A stretch of DNA of 64,000 nucleotides from Sphingobacteriaceae bacterium (GTDB lineage Bacteria > Bacteroidota > Bacteroidia > B-17B0 > Aurantibacillaceae). The DNA lies in NCBI GenBank assembly GCA_947480015.1, contig CANKBS010000002.1:124001-188000 (forward strand), read 5' to 3'. Shown here piece after piece: positions 1-8,897 of this stretch. Below the pieces are notes generated by a model. The model did not search any database. It was not told the DNA's origin and worked only from the letters and a program-made list of their open reading frames with translations. How positions within the stretch are numbered: the stretch's first letter is position 1; every line of letters starts with the position of its first letter. The position numbers and the translations under genes were made by a program.

Positions 1-400
1 TTACAGTTACAACGAAACCAAATACACCAAAAGCAATACCTATATTGAAGGCAGCTTATTGCGCTACAACCCAAAACACACGGCTAACAGCAGTTTGTTT
101 TATAACATTAACCGCGGTAAATTAAAAGGCTTAAGTGCCGGCATCTCTTACCTTTATTTTGGCGAACGTCAGGCCGGACGATCTACACGCATCACCGTGA
201 GTAATGATCCATATAAACTCTTTACTTTACCGGCTTATAGTTTGCTGGATGCCAGTGTAGGCTTTGTTAAGAACGGCTTTTCAATTCGTTTCAAAATCTC
301 GAACATCCTTAACAGTTTGAGTTATAATGTGCACGATGATAACAGTGTGAATCCAATAGCGCCCAGACAATGGTCCACTACTCTTTCTTATAAATTTTAA
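1..400 (+). CDS. TonB-dependent receptor, C-terminal fragment
   Basis: The open frame enters from the window edge (first full codon at base 2) and has no start here, so this is the last 132 or so residues of a larger gene. The residues alternate in beta-barrel style, and the protein ends in the aromatic run SLSYKF, as expected for an outer-membrane barrel recognised by the BAM machinery. Phrases such as LLDASVGF and FKISNILNS resemble the last strands of Bacteroidota TonB-dependent receptors (family knowledge). The substrate cannot be told. It converges on the M1 peptidase gene with a 7-base gap. An atg-less internal start near base 59 is an artefact of the truncation. Confidence 0.8.
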   Translation, partial: YSYNETKYTKSNTYIEGSLLRYNPKHTANSSLFYNINRGKLKGLSAGISYLYFGERQAGRSTRITVSNDPYKLFTLPAYSLLDASVGFVKNGFSIRFKISNILNSLSYNVHDDNSVNPIAPRQWSTTLSYKF

Positions 401-407
401 GAAAATT

Positions 408-2045
408 TCATTTCGAGAGGTTTAAGGTGTTCACATAAAAATTCTCATCAGCCGAAATGCTCGTAGCCTTAAATGGAATTTCTTGCCAATTTATTGTAGG
501 ACGCAATAAGGTGTGATAACGATCGTAGGTGATGTTAATGGGCATATCAAAATCCTTTACACAATTGGCCCAGCGGTAATATAATTTTTCTTTTTTAAAG
601 CGATACTCCAGTACCGGTATTTTAGTAGTGCGCAGGTACTGATCAAAAATAGGCTGCAGTTGCAATTGCACAGCAAAGGATAAATACTCTTCAATTTGTT
701 TTGTAGTGACTGTTTTGTGCCAGAAGGTTTTGTTGAGTTCGCGTAAAGCCGAACGCCAAAGCGAATCATTATTTACGAGTTGTCTTATGGTATGTAACAT
801 GTTGGCTCCCTTGTAGTACAAATCATTAGAGCCACCATTGTTTACGTTATAATCACCAATAATAGTTTTATCATTTAAAATGGCTTTACGAGTACCTATC
901 ACGTATTCTGCGCCAGCCTTTTTACCAAACAAATACTCGGTATATAAATTTTCCGAATAAGCCGTAAAACTTTCATGGATCCAGTTATCGGCCACATCGC
1001 GGGCGCTGATGTTATTGCCAAACCATTCATGTCCCGATTCGTGCACAATAATAAAATCCCATTTTAATCCCCAACCAGTTTGCGATAAATCGCGACCCCG
1101 GTAACCGTTTTGAAAATCATTGCCATAAGCAATGGCGCTTTGATGCTCCATGCCCAGAAAGGGGGCCTCCACTAATTTATAGCCGTCTTCATAAAAAGGA
1201 TAAGGTCCAAACCAATTTTCAAAACAATGAAGCATGGATTTAGCTTGAAGCAATTGAAGTTTAGCCTTCTCGTAATTAGTTTCCAGCACCCAAAATGAAA
1301 GATCAAGTGCACCATTCTCACCACGAATAGTGTCATTAACACAAACATAGTTTCCGATATATGGAATGATGTTATAATTATTGATGGGATTTACAACAGC
1401 CCAATTATAGGTTGCGGTTTCGTTTGCATTCATTTTAACTGATCGCAATCGGCCGTTGGAAACAGCTACTAATTTTTTTGGACAGGTAATAAAAATGGAA
1501 CTACTATCGGGTTCATCGTACATGTGATCTTTATTCGGGAACCACACCTGCGCCGCCATTCCTTGACAGGCAATAGAAATCCAGGGATTTCCCTTTTTAT
1601 CTTTCGACCAAACAAGTCCACCATCCCAAGGAGGCATTTTGGCGGCATGGGGTTTACCATGAAAATAAATGCGGATCATTCTTTTTTGTGGCGGATGCTG
1701 AATGAGTGCCAAGGAAACAAAATGTGCGTTGCCATCGGAAATCCAATTACAGCTGATGCCATTTTGAATGATGCTGTCAATCATCATTGGCTCCATTAAA
1801 TCGAGCTGCATCACCGACATCGGTTCGAGTACCTTATATGTGATTGTATTGTACCCGATTAGGCTGCTATCTTTCGGGTTAATGCTTACATGCAAATCGT
1901 AATGCAATACGTCCCACCAGATGCGTTGTTTGGTGAGACAGCCTTTTAGGGAATCGGCATGTGTATACGTAGGCTTTTGCGCTGAAAGTGCAGCCGAAAA
2001 AAAGAAGACAAAACAAATTAAATAAAACCTAAGTGAGCTTTGCAT
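408..2045 (-). CDS. M1 family metallopeptidase (aminopeptidase)
   Basis: This is a zinc aminopeptidase of the M1 (gluzincin) family, 545 residues. The zinc motif HESGH lies at residues 335-339, followed by the third ligand Glu358 in NWIHESFT, which gives the standard HEXXH-X18-E spacing. GMEHQS matches the GxMEN-type exopeptidase loop, with His in place of Asn. A signal peptide (FVFFFSAALSAQ) predicts export to the periplasm or surface, where it would trim peptides from the N terminus. The start ATG gives the signal peptide directly. M1 enzymes are often longer (about 600-850 residues); this one seems to lack a long C-terminal helical domain. Transcribed divergently from the glycosyltransferase gene. 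Confidence 0.9.
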   Translation of the reverse strand: MQSSLRFYLICFVFFFSAALSAQKPTYTHADSLKGCLTKQRIWWDVLHYDLHVSINPKDSSLIGYNTITYKVLEPMSVMQLDLMEPMMIDSIIQNGISCNWISDGNAHFVSLALIQHPPQKRMIRIYFHGKPHAAKMPPWDGGLVWSKDKKGNPWISIACQGMAAQVWFPNKDHMYDEPDSSSIFITCPKKLVAVSNGRLRSVKMNANETATYNWAVVNPINNYNIIPYIGNYVCVNDTIRGENGALDLSFWVLETNYEKAKLQLLQAKSMLHCFENWFGPYPFYEDGYKLVEAPFLGMEHQSAIAYGNDFQNGYRGRDLSQTGWGLKWDFIIVHESGHEWFGNNISARDVADNWIHESFTAYSENLYTEYLFGKKAGAEYVIGTRKAILNDKTIIGDYNVNNGGSNDLYYKGANMLHTIRQLVNNDSLWRSALRELNKTFWHKTVTTKQIEEYLSFAVQLQLQPIFDQYLRTTKIPVLEYRFKKEKLYYRWANCVKDFDMPINITYDRYHTLLRPTINWQEIPFKATSISADENFYVNTLNLSK

Positions 2046-2340
2046 GATGTTGCGATTAATTTAAAAGTAAATATCCATAAAAAAACGCATGAAAATTTTC
2101 TAATTTTTAATTCAAGCATTCCAAAATCTGTACTTTTATGCGGAAAAAAGCCAAAAACTGTTAAGTCGGTAGTGGCTAAAGTCCTTATGGACAGGCAGAA
2201 TTCGGGACATTTACGGTCAATCGAAACATAAATACGTCTTACATTAAAATACAAGCCATTCGTCTATAAACTTAGGCTGAACTTCGATTATACTCGTGTA
2301 AGCTTTTTATTTTATTAATCTTTACAACAGGGTTTATGTG

Positions 2341-2403
2341 ACCGGAATGAAAGGGTTTTTGTGTGTATTTAGATTTCTATAGCTCTTTTGTTCCGGTTTT
2401 TTT
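2341..2403 (+). ncRNA. Candidate small RNA hairpin 1 with T-run
   Basis: Bases 2341-2355 pair with 2383-2397 in an unbroken 15-bp stem (three G-U pairs), with a 27-base loop, followed at once by a T-run to 2403. It has the form of a rho-independent terminator, but no gene on this strand ends upstream within 1.9 kb; the upstream gene runs the other way. It therefore more likely ends an unannotated transcript started between 2046 and 2340, or is itself a structured small RNA. The loop contains GGGTTTTTGTGTG, nearly repeated in the next hairpin. Confidence 0.5.
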
Positions 2404-2463
2404 ATTTTATCAGCCATTAAACTTTTTCGAATTAGAAGTGTCTTATAACAAATCGAAAAAAAT

Positions 2464-2555
2464 GCCGAAAGTTGGAGTCTTATGTGCTTAGGGGTTTTGT
2501 GTGTTCTAATTAATTAAGCATGTACTTCCATCACTCCAACCTTTCGGCTTTTTTT
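2464..2555 (+). ncRNA. Candidate small RNA hairpin 2 with T-run
   Basis: Bases 2464-2478 pair with 2533-2548 (15 bp, one bulged C), and after an internal loop 2481-2490 pair with 2515-2524 (10 bp). The terminal loop contains GGGGTTTTGTGTG, close to the loop of hairpin 1. A seven-T run follows (2549-2555). It ends 16 bases before the glycosyltransferase ATG, so it could act as an attenuator for that gene or terminate a separate small RNA. No protein-coding gene on the same strand lies just upstream. Confidence 0.5.
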
Positions 2556-2571
2556 GGCACTTTTTTCACGA

Positions 2572-3759
2572 ATGACTAAACGACTTTTAATTTTAGCTGA
2601 TGCTGCCTCTTCGCACACTGAAAAGTGGTGTCTTGCTCTTGCTGAGCAAGGGTATACGGTTGGTTTATTTAGTTTAAATCATACAGAAGAAAAATGGTAT
2701 TTGAAACATAAAAATATTCGTGTATTCCACGAACCAGCTTCATGGGAACATAAACCATATCTGCTCACCAAGTTAAAATATGTGTTTGCCTTAAGTGCGT
2801 TAAAACGGATACTAGCTGATTTTGCACCGGATGTTTTACACGCCCATTATGCCAGCAGCTATGGATTGTTGGCGGCCTTAAGTGGTTTTAAGCCATTTGT
2901 TTTATCGGTTTGGGGTTCTGATGTTTTTGAATTTCCAAAAAAATCACCCATCCATAAATTTATATTAAAGTTCAATTTGGCACATGCCGATCAACTACTT
3001 TCTACCAGTCATGCCATGAAACATGAATTAGGTAAATACACCAACAAGCCTATTAAAGTGATTCCATTTGGAGTTGATACTGAAGTTTTTTCACCAAAAA
3101 CAATTAAAACGGAAGCGTTAAAAGCGTGTATTCATATTGGCGCCATTAAATCAATGGAAGATGGTTATGGCATTAAAACCATTATAAACGCAGCCCATTT
3201 ATTAAAACGTTGCGCACCCGAACACAACTTAACGTTCCATCTTATTGGCTCAGGTAAACAACTCAATGCCTATCGTAAACTGGTGACTAAACTGTATCTC
3301 ACCGATAGGGTGGTGTTTACCGGAAAAATTCCATTTTCAGAAATCGCGCAGTGTCATGCTCAATTGGATGTGTTTTTAAATGTTCCCTTGTTGAATGAAA
3401 GTTTTGGCGTTTCGGTTATTGAGGCCATGGCTTGCGAAAAACCTGTTATTGTAAGTAATGCACCGGGCCTGGTAGAAATAGTAAACGAACAAACCGGAAT
3501 TATCATTAAGAAAGACGATGTGACTGAATTGGTAAAGGCCATCTTACATTTGGTTCAAAATCCTGAGCAACGCACTAAACTAGGTAAGGCCGGAAGAGAA
3601 CATGTACTTAGTAATTATAGTTTTACTTCTTGTTTGAACAAGATGATGGCTGTTTACTTCGCCGTGTGTCAAGATTCTGACGCAAAATCTGAAAAAAAGA
3701 TTTTTGGCGGATTAATGCCCAGGTACCTCCATAAAGTAAGTCGATCGAAGGACTCCTAG
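2572..3759 (+). CDS. Glycosyltransferase, GT4-like
   Basis: A GT-B fold glycosyltransferase of about 395 residues, resembling family 4 (family knowledge). It probably transfers a sugar from a nucleotide donor onto a cell-envelope glycan or exopolysaccharide at the inner face of the cytoplasmic membrane. Evidence in the protein: an N-terminal Rossmann-like start (LLILADAASSHTEKW), the linker phrase IPFGVDTEVFSP, and the donor-binding motif FGVSVIEAMACEKPVI with the E-x7-E spacing typical of the family. I chose the ATG at 2572, because the upstream in-frame TTG at 2554 lies inside the T-run of hairpin 2. It stands alone, with no polysaccharide cluster around it, so the acceptor is unknown. Confidence 0.85.
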   Translation: MTKRLLILADAASSHTEKWCLALAEQGYTVGLFSLNHTEEKWYLKHKNIRVFHEPASWEHKPYLLTKLKYVFALSALKRILADFAPDVLHAHYASSYGLLAALSGFKPFVLSVWGSDVFEFPKKSPIHKFILKFNLAHADQLLSTSHAMKHELGKYTNKPIKVIPFGVDTEVFSPKTIKTEALKACIHIGAIKSMEDGYGIKTIINAAHLLKRCAPEHNLTFHLIGSGKQLNAYRKLVTKLYLTDRVVFTGKIPFSEIAQCHAQLDVFLNVPLLNESFGVSVIEAMACEKPVIVSNAPGLVEIVNEQTGIIIKKDDVTELVKAILHLVQNPEQRTKLGKAGREHVLSNYSFTSCLNKMMAVYFAVCQDSDAKSEKKIFGGLMPRYLHKVSRSKDS

Positions 3760-3923
3760 TCTTTTTAAAAAATTACGCCTTCTCTGTCTTAGCCATTCAT
3801 TTCTAATCGTTATTTAAACAGCTAAAAGCAGGCTTGCATTCCAAGTCAATTTCGTCGGCAAATACGTCACAAACTTCTATTATTTAATGGTAATTTTACT
3901 TGTTTTAGGCATCTTTGCAATCA

Positions 3924-4979
3924 ATGGTTACGTCAATTAAATATAAAGGTCTGATTAAATTTTTGCTGCATTTACTCGCTTGGGTGCTACTCCTTTTATT
4001 GCCCTACTTACTTTCGAATAATGAAACTTTTGATTTGAGCAGGATTATTAAGTTTACCAGGACCCCGATGTTTTTTTACGCCATTTTGTTTTACGTCAAT
4101 TATCTTTATTTGGTAGACACCTTTTTATTCAAAAAAAAATGGGTCATCTTTTTGATTTCTAATTTAGGTCTATTCGTTTTAATCATATGGCTGCACTTTG
4201 GTTTAAAAGAATACCTCACTATTATTTTTGATTTCAAACCCTTTGACTCAAATTTAAAAAAACACATTCCTCCACCCCTTAGTTTATTCATTTATAAGGA
4301 TATCATTTCAATGACTATTCCATTGATTATAGCTTTTGCATTAAGAACAACGGAGGCCTGGGCAAAAAAAGACAACGTAGAAAAAGAAAAAGAAAAAGAA
4401 ATTCTTAATTCTGAACTTCAGCTGTTGAGATATCAATTACAACCTCATTTTTTCTTTAATTCCTTAAATACCGTTTATGCACTCATCGAACGTTCACCGG
4501 CCTTGGCTCAAACCACGGTACACGATCTTTCCAAATTGATGCGTTACATGTTGTATGATGCCGAAACCGTTACGGTTAACCTTCAGGAAGAGCTCGATTT
4601 CATGGAAAAGTATATTAACTTAATGAAACTTCGCATTTCAGATAAGACCAGGGTGAGCTTTAATTTTACAGGTAGTTCTGAGCCCATGCACATTACCCCG
4701 CTTTTGTTTATTTCTTTAATTGAGAATGCCTTTAAACATGGCATCTCCTCGAGCATGGCCTCAGAAATTGTTTTTAATTTAAGTTGCAAAGGCAAAACCG
4801 TTTATTTTGAATCGGTCAACACTAATTTTCCAAAGTCTGAAACAGATAAAAGTGGCTCCGGCATTGGTTTAAGTAATTTAAGCAAACGCCTAGAACTTTT
4901 ATATCCCGGCAAATACGCATTTGAACAAAAGGTAAGTGGAGCTAATTACATCGTTAAACTTCAAATTACCACCTATTAA
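3924..4979 (+). CDS. LytS-type sensor histidine kinase
   Basis: A membrane sensor kinase of the His_kinase (PF06580) group. Four hydrophobic segments occupy roughly residues 8-135, followed by a short charged coiled stretch and the phosphoacceptor box, with LRYQLQPHFFFNSLN containing the predicted phospho-His near residue 175. The ATP-binding N-box reads IENAFKHG, and a GIGLSNL glycine box follows. It would phosphorylate the LytTR regulator encoded 14 bases downstream. The ATG at 3924 is preferred over the in-frame TTG at 3915. CATCTTTG at 3910-3917 resembles the Bacteroidota -7 box, which would leave almost no leader. The signal sensed is unknown; no periplasmic sensing domain of size is seen. 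Confidence 0.9.
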   Translation: MVTSIKYKGLIKFLLHLLAWVLLLLLPYLLSNNETFDLSRIIKFTRTPMFFYAILFYVNYLYLVDTFLFKKKWVIFLISNLGLFVLIIWLHFGLKEYLTIIFDFKPFDSNLKKHIPPPLSLFIYKDIISMTIPLIIAFALRTTEAWAKKDNVEKEKEKEILNSELQLLRYQLQPHFFFNSLNTVYALIERSPALAQTTVHDLSKLMRYMLYDAETVTVNLQEELDFMEKYINLMKLRISDKTRVSFNFTGSSEPMHITPLLFISLIENAFKHGISSSMASEIVFNLSCKGKTVYFESVNTNFPKSETDKSGSGIGLSNLSKRLELLYPGKYAFEQKVSGANYIVKLQITTY

Positions 4980-4993
4980 TCGAGGCATTATCC

Positions 4994-5704
4994 ATGCAAA
5001 AAATAACCTGTTTAATAATAGATGATGAACCATTAGCCCTTGATTTGGTTGAACGTTATGTGTTACGTACCCCAGTTTTAGAATTAAAAGGTAAATGTAC
5101 AAATCCACTTGAGGGCATGAACATACTGCGTTCGGAAAAGATCGATTTGATTTTCCTCGACATCCAAATGCCCGATATGAATGGCGTTGATTTTAGCAAA
5201 ACTTTAAAACCTGAAACCAAAATTATTTTCACCACCGCCTTTAAAGAATATGCTTTTGAAGGATTTAAAGTAAACGCTGTGGACTATCTTTTAAAACCTT
5301 TTGATTATACCGAATTTTTAAAAGCCACCAATAAAGCCCTTGAACGAATCGGTCACAGCAATGAACAGGTGAGTCCAAGTAAGTATATTTTTGTAAAATC
5401 AGAGTATAAGATTGTGAAAATAAATCTGGATGAAGTGTTTTATTTTGAAGGTTTAAAAGATTACATCAAAATTTGGCTTAGCTCGCAGCCCAAACCCATT
5501 TTAACCTTAATGAGTTTAAAAACCATTGAAGAGCAGTTACCCGGAAATAAATTCATGCGGATTCATCGCTCATTTGTTATTGCCCTCGATAAAATAAGCA
5601 TGGTTGAACGTGGACAAGTCATCATCAACAATCAGCGTATTAGTATTGCAGAGCAATACAAAGATCGCTTTCATCAGTTCATCGAAAATAAATCGTTTCA
5701 TTGA
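4994..5704 (+). CDS. LytTR family response regulator
   Basis: A 236-residue two-domain regulator. The receiver domain (about 1-120) shows the acidic pair DD10-11, phospho-acceptor Asp56 in FLDIQMPD, and the conserved LLKPF lysine. The C-terminal LytTR DNA-binding domain (about 135-232) carries FVKSEYKIVKI and the typical MRIHRSFVIAL stretch. LytTR proteins bind direct repeats upstream of target promoters (family knowledge). The stop codon overlaps the first possible start of the next gene, so kinase, regulator and barrel protein probably form one transcript. The downstream barrel gene is a plausible co-regulated partner rather than a proven target. Confidence 0.92.
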   Translation: MQKITCLIIDDEPLALDLVERYVLRTPVLELKGKCTNPLEGMNILRSEKIDLIFLDIQMPDMNGVDFSKTLKPETKIIFTTAFKEYAFEGFKVNAVDYLLKPFDYTEFLKATNKALERIGHSNEQVSPSKYIFVKSEYKIVKINLDEVFYFEGLKDYIKIWLSSQPKPILTLMSLKTIEEQLPGNKFMRIHRSFVIALDKISMVERGQVIINNQRISIAEQYKDRFHQFIENKSFH

Positions 5705-5763
5705 TGCATATTTTAACTAAATCATTTTTTTGTTCCCGTTCACTTGTTACTCCGGCGTTTCGA

Positions 5764-8634
5764 ATGAGAGCCTTATTTATTGTTTTTTTATTCATTGCTC
5801 TTTCATCCTATTCGCAAATTCAAATTAGTGGTACAGTGATTGAAGAAAACGGTAGTGTTTTACCGGGTTCTACCATTCGGGTGCTTACTAAGGATTCGTC
5901 CTTTATTACAGGAACGGTAACGGATGCTAATGGCAACTTCACTTTATCTGTTGCTCCTAATGCGCAGTATACACTCTTGTTTACCCACATCAGTTATTTT
6001 GGATTATCGCAATTTTTGCCCATTACTATAAAAACAGAAGCGCTCGAAATTGGTAAAGTTCGGCTGCATGAATCGAAAGCAAAAAAATTAAAAGAAGTCG
6101 AGATTGTTGGCGTACAAACACGAGGCGAGCAAAAAGAAGACACCACTTCCTTTAAAGCCGATGCGTTTAAAACCCATCCGGATGCCACGGCAGAAGACCT
6201 TATTAAAAAAATGCCCGGCGTTACTTCCGATAATACCGGTATGAAAGTAAATGGAGAAACAGTGCGAAAAGTACTGGTTGATGGTAAACCTTTTTTTGGT
6301 GACGATCCGAATGCGGCTGTAAAAAATTTGCCGGCCGATATTATTGACCGTGTAGAAATATTTGATAGGATGAGCGATCAATCGGCCTTTACAGGTTTTA
6401 ACGATGGTGATCAACAAAAAACTATTAACCTGGTTACCAAAAAAGGAAAAAACGTAGGTCAATTTGGGAAAGTATTTGGAGGTTATGGCATGGATGAACG
6501 TAACAATCCCCGTTATCAGGGTGGAGCGACGTTAAATAGTTTTAAAGGTAAACGAAGAATATCCGTATTGTTATTGTCAAATAATATCAATCAGCAAAAT
6601 TTCAGCATGTCTGATATAAGTGGCGCCATGGGAAATAGTGGCCAAGGTGATGGTGGTCGCGGTGGTCCCGGTGGTGGTGGCATGGGTGGCGCATCGAGTT
6701 TATTAGCGACTCCTCAAACGGGTAATACCACAACCCAATCGGCCGGTTTAAATTATTCGGATGCCTGGGGCTCAAAAATTAATGTTTCGGGTAGTTACTT
6801 TTTTAATTATTCCGACAATAAAAACGTTTCTAACATTACACGCACCTACTTTACCGATAACCAGTTGTTGTATAAACAAGATAATACCGACCTTAAAACC
6901 AATCAAAATCATCGTTTAAATTTTCGTTTGGAGTATGCCATTGATTCGACAAACAAACTCATCATCACCCCTAGTCTTAACTTACAAAATTTTAATGGGA
7001 GTTCGCAATTAAACGGTAGTAACAGCCTTGCCGACTTGGTTTTTTTAAGTCGCACCACCACACACTCGAACAATGTAACCAAAGCTTATGATTTTTCGAA
7101 TGCCATTTTATATCAACATAAATTAAAAAAAGTAGGCCGAACCATTTCACTTAATATTGCCACACAACTTGGCGAAAAAAACAACGATGGAAGTTATTTT
7201 TCGAGTAACACCTATAACGACACCCTACCCGCTTCGGGACTCGACCAGCAGTATAAGACTTACAGCAATAACAAAAAAGTTTCAGCCAACCTCTCTTATA
7301 CCGAACCTTTAAATAAAAACGCGAATGTGCAATTAAATTATAATCCATCGTATAACAGTGGCATGTCGAGTAAATTAACCGATGATTACAATACCCTAAA
7401 CAGCGTATACAGTGATTTAAATATTCCTTTATCGAACAAATACGACAATGTATATCAAACACAACGGGCGGGTTTAAGTTACCGTTATCGTAAAGATAAA
7501 ATCAATTTAAGTCTAGGTGCCGATGCTCAACAATCAACCTTAAATGGCAATCAGCAATTTCCTTCAGTATTCAGATTGAATCAAACTTTTCAAAACATTT
7601 TACCTAATGCGATGTTGAATTACAAAGTGAGCAAGGCCAGAAATTTACGCATTTACATGCGCTCTGCCACCAACATTCCAACCATTAGTCAATTGCAAAA
7701 TGTCATCGATATTTCAAATCCTTTACAAATAAAATCGGGTAATGATCAATTAAAACAAACCTTTGAAAATAATCTAAATATCCGTTATGGTGGTTTTGAT
7801 GCTAAAACCTCACGTAACCTGATGTTCTTTTTAAATGGCAATTTCACCAATAATTACATCAGTAATGCTACGTATATGTTACGCAGCGACACCACTATTC
7901 AAGGCTATACGCTGAAATCAGGAAGTCAATTAAGTAAACCGGTGAATTTGAATAATTTTTATAGTGCCCGCGCCTTTTTTGTGTATGGTTTTCCGGTTAA
8001 ACAAATTAAAAGTAATGTGAATTTTAATGGCGGTATTAATTATCAGCATAGTCCGAGCTTAATAAACAACCTACTCAACTACTCCAATAATTATGCAAGT
8101 AATGCGGGGGTATATATTGGCAGTAATGTCAGTGAGAAGTTAGATTTCTCGTTGGGATATAACGGTTCATACACGCTTGTAAAAAATACCACCCAGAAAA
8201 AATCAGATAACAGTTATTTTACCCATACCGCCACATGTAAAGTTAATTGGATCTTCTTTAAAGGTTTTGTGATTAATACGGATGTGAGTCATACCTTGTA
8301 TAACGGCCTTAGTCAGAGTTTTAACCAACAGTATTTTTTATGGAATGCCTATGTGGGTTATAAATTTTTAAAAAACCGTTCGCTTGAAGCCAAAGTTTCG
8401 GTGTTTGATATTTTAAATCAGAACCGAAGTATTAGTCGTACCATAAATGCCAATTACACCGAAGATACGTATACCAGCGTATTACGCCGTTATGCTATGT
8501 TTACATTAACCTACACCATTAAGAATTTCAAAAATGGCTTGGCACCAAAAGCTGAAGAGCAGCCTAACATGTTCCCCGGCGGACCACCGCCGGGCATGCG
8601 ACCACCGGGTGGAGGCTACGGCGGGCCTAATTAA
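5764..8634 (+). CDS. TonB-receptor-like outer membrane barrel protein
   Basis: A large outer-membrane protein, about 957 residues. After a signal peptide (MRALFIVFLFIALSSYSQ) comes a carboxypeptidase-regulatory-like domain (ISGTVIEENGSVLPGSTI), then a plug-like region with DLIKKMPGV and VLVDGKPFFGDDP, then a long barrel region of the OMP_b-brl_3 type. The C terminus is a Gly/Pro tail (PGGPPPGMRPPGGGYGG), common in this subgroup, and so lacks the usual terminal aromatic residue. A Gly-rich loop lies near residue 300. The ATG at 5764 gives a clean signal peptide; the ATG at 5704, which overlaps the regulator's stop, would add 20 residues. It may import a ligand or act in envelope sensing with the kinase pair. 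Confidence 0.85.
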   Translation: MRALFIVFLFIALSSYSQIQISGTVIEENGSVLPGSTIRVLTKDSSFITGTVTDANGNFTLSVAPNAQYTLLFTHISYFGLSQFLPITIKTEALEIGKVRLHESKAKKLKEVEIVGVQTRGEQKEDTTSFKADAFKTHPDATAEDLIKKMPGVTSDNTGMKVNGETVRKVLVDGKPFFGDDPNAAVKNLPADIIDRVEIFDRMSDQSAFTGFNDGDQQKTINLVTKKGKNVGQFGKVFGGYGMDERNNPRYQGGATLNSFKGKRRISVLLLSNNINQQNFSMSDISGAMGNSGQGDGGRGGPGGGGMGGASSLLATPQTGNTTTQSAGLNYSDAWGSKINVSGSYFFNYSDNKNVSNITRTYFTDNQLLYKQDNTDLKTNQNHRLNFRLEYAIDSTNKLIITPSLNLQNFNGSSQLNGSNSLADLVFLSRTTTHSNNVTKAYDFSNAILYQHKLKKVGRTISLNIATQLGEKNNDGSYFSSNTYNDTLPASGLDQQYKTYSNNKKVSANLSYTEPLNKNANVQLNYNPSYNSGMSSKLTDDYNTLNSVYSDLNIPLSNKYDNVYQTQRAGLSYRYRKDKINLSLGADAQQSTLNGNQQFPSVFRLNQTFQNILPNAMLNYKVSKARNLRIYMRSATNIPTISQLQNVIDISNPLQIKSGNDQLKQTFENNLNIRYGGFDAKTSRNLMFFLNGNFTNNYISNATYMLRSDTTIQGYTLKSGSQLSKPVNLNNFYSARAFFVYGFPVKQIKSNVNFNGGINYQHSPSLINNLLNYSNNYASNAGVYIGSNVSEKLDFSLGYNGSYTLVKNTTQKKSDNSYFTHTATCKVNWIFFKGFVINTDVSHTLYNGLSQSFNQQYFLWNAYVGYKFLKNRSLEAKVSVFDILNQNRSISRTINANYTEDTYTSVLRRYAMFTLTYTIKNFKNGLAPKAEEQPNMFPGGPPPGMRPPGGGYGGPN

Positions 8635-8733
8635 TTTCATTTACTTCATGCTTAGCGTTTTCTAAATCAAAACCAGTCTGAATGGATGCGTGATTCGCGG
8701 TTCAGTAAAGACTGTTTTAAACAAGCAGAATCT

Positions 8734-8835
8734 TTATTTATTAAAATATAAACTGGGCTGCTCACTGACATGTTGTTTCAGATAGCCGATGGCTTTGGCA
8801 ATGCATGCAAGGTGCTTGCTATCGTGTTTACGCAT
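8734..8835 (-). pseudogene. Possible remnant of Ada/AraC-type DNA repair regulator
   Basis: A 33-codon open stretch on the minus strand reads MRKHDSKHLACIAKAIGYLK followed by QHVSEQPSLYFNK and a stop. The phrase IAKAIGYLKQHVSEQPSL resembles the first helix of the AraC-type domain in Ada-like methyltransferases. The rest of such a domain is missing and the following DNA has stops in all frames read. It lies next to the end of the AlkD-like gene, on the same strand, so a decayed alkylation-repair neighbour is plausible. The stretch is short and the match comes from memory, so this is tentative. Confidence 0.35.
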
Positions 8836-8897
8836 TTACATGACATCATAAAGCCAAGCCACGTTTAGGTAGTAAAAAACCAAAACTTGCAGTCGTT

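Noticed and set aside
2464-2555. Hairpin 2 as the terminator of an upstream coding gene
   Set aside because: The only upstream gene in the region is on the minus strand, so no same-strand coding transcript ends here.
6088-6462. Antisense 124-residue frame within the barrel gene
   Set aside because: Shadow of a clear long coding gene; no protein-like features.
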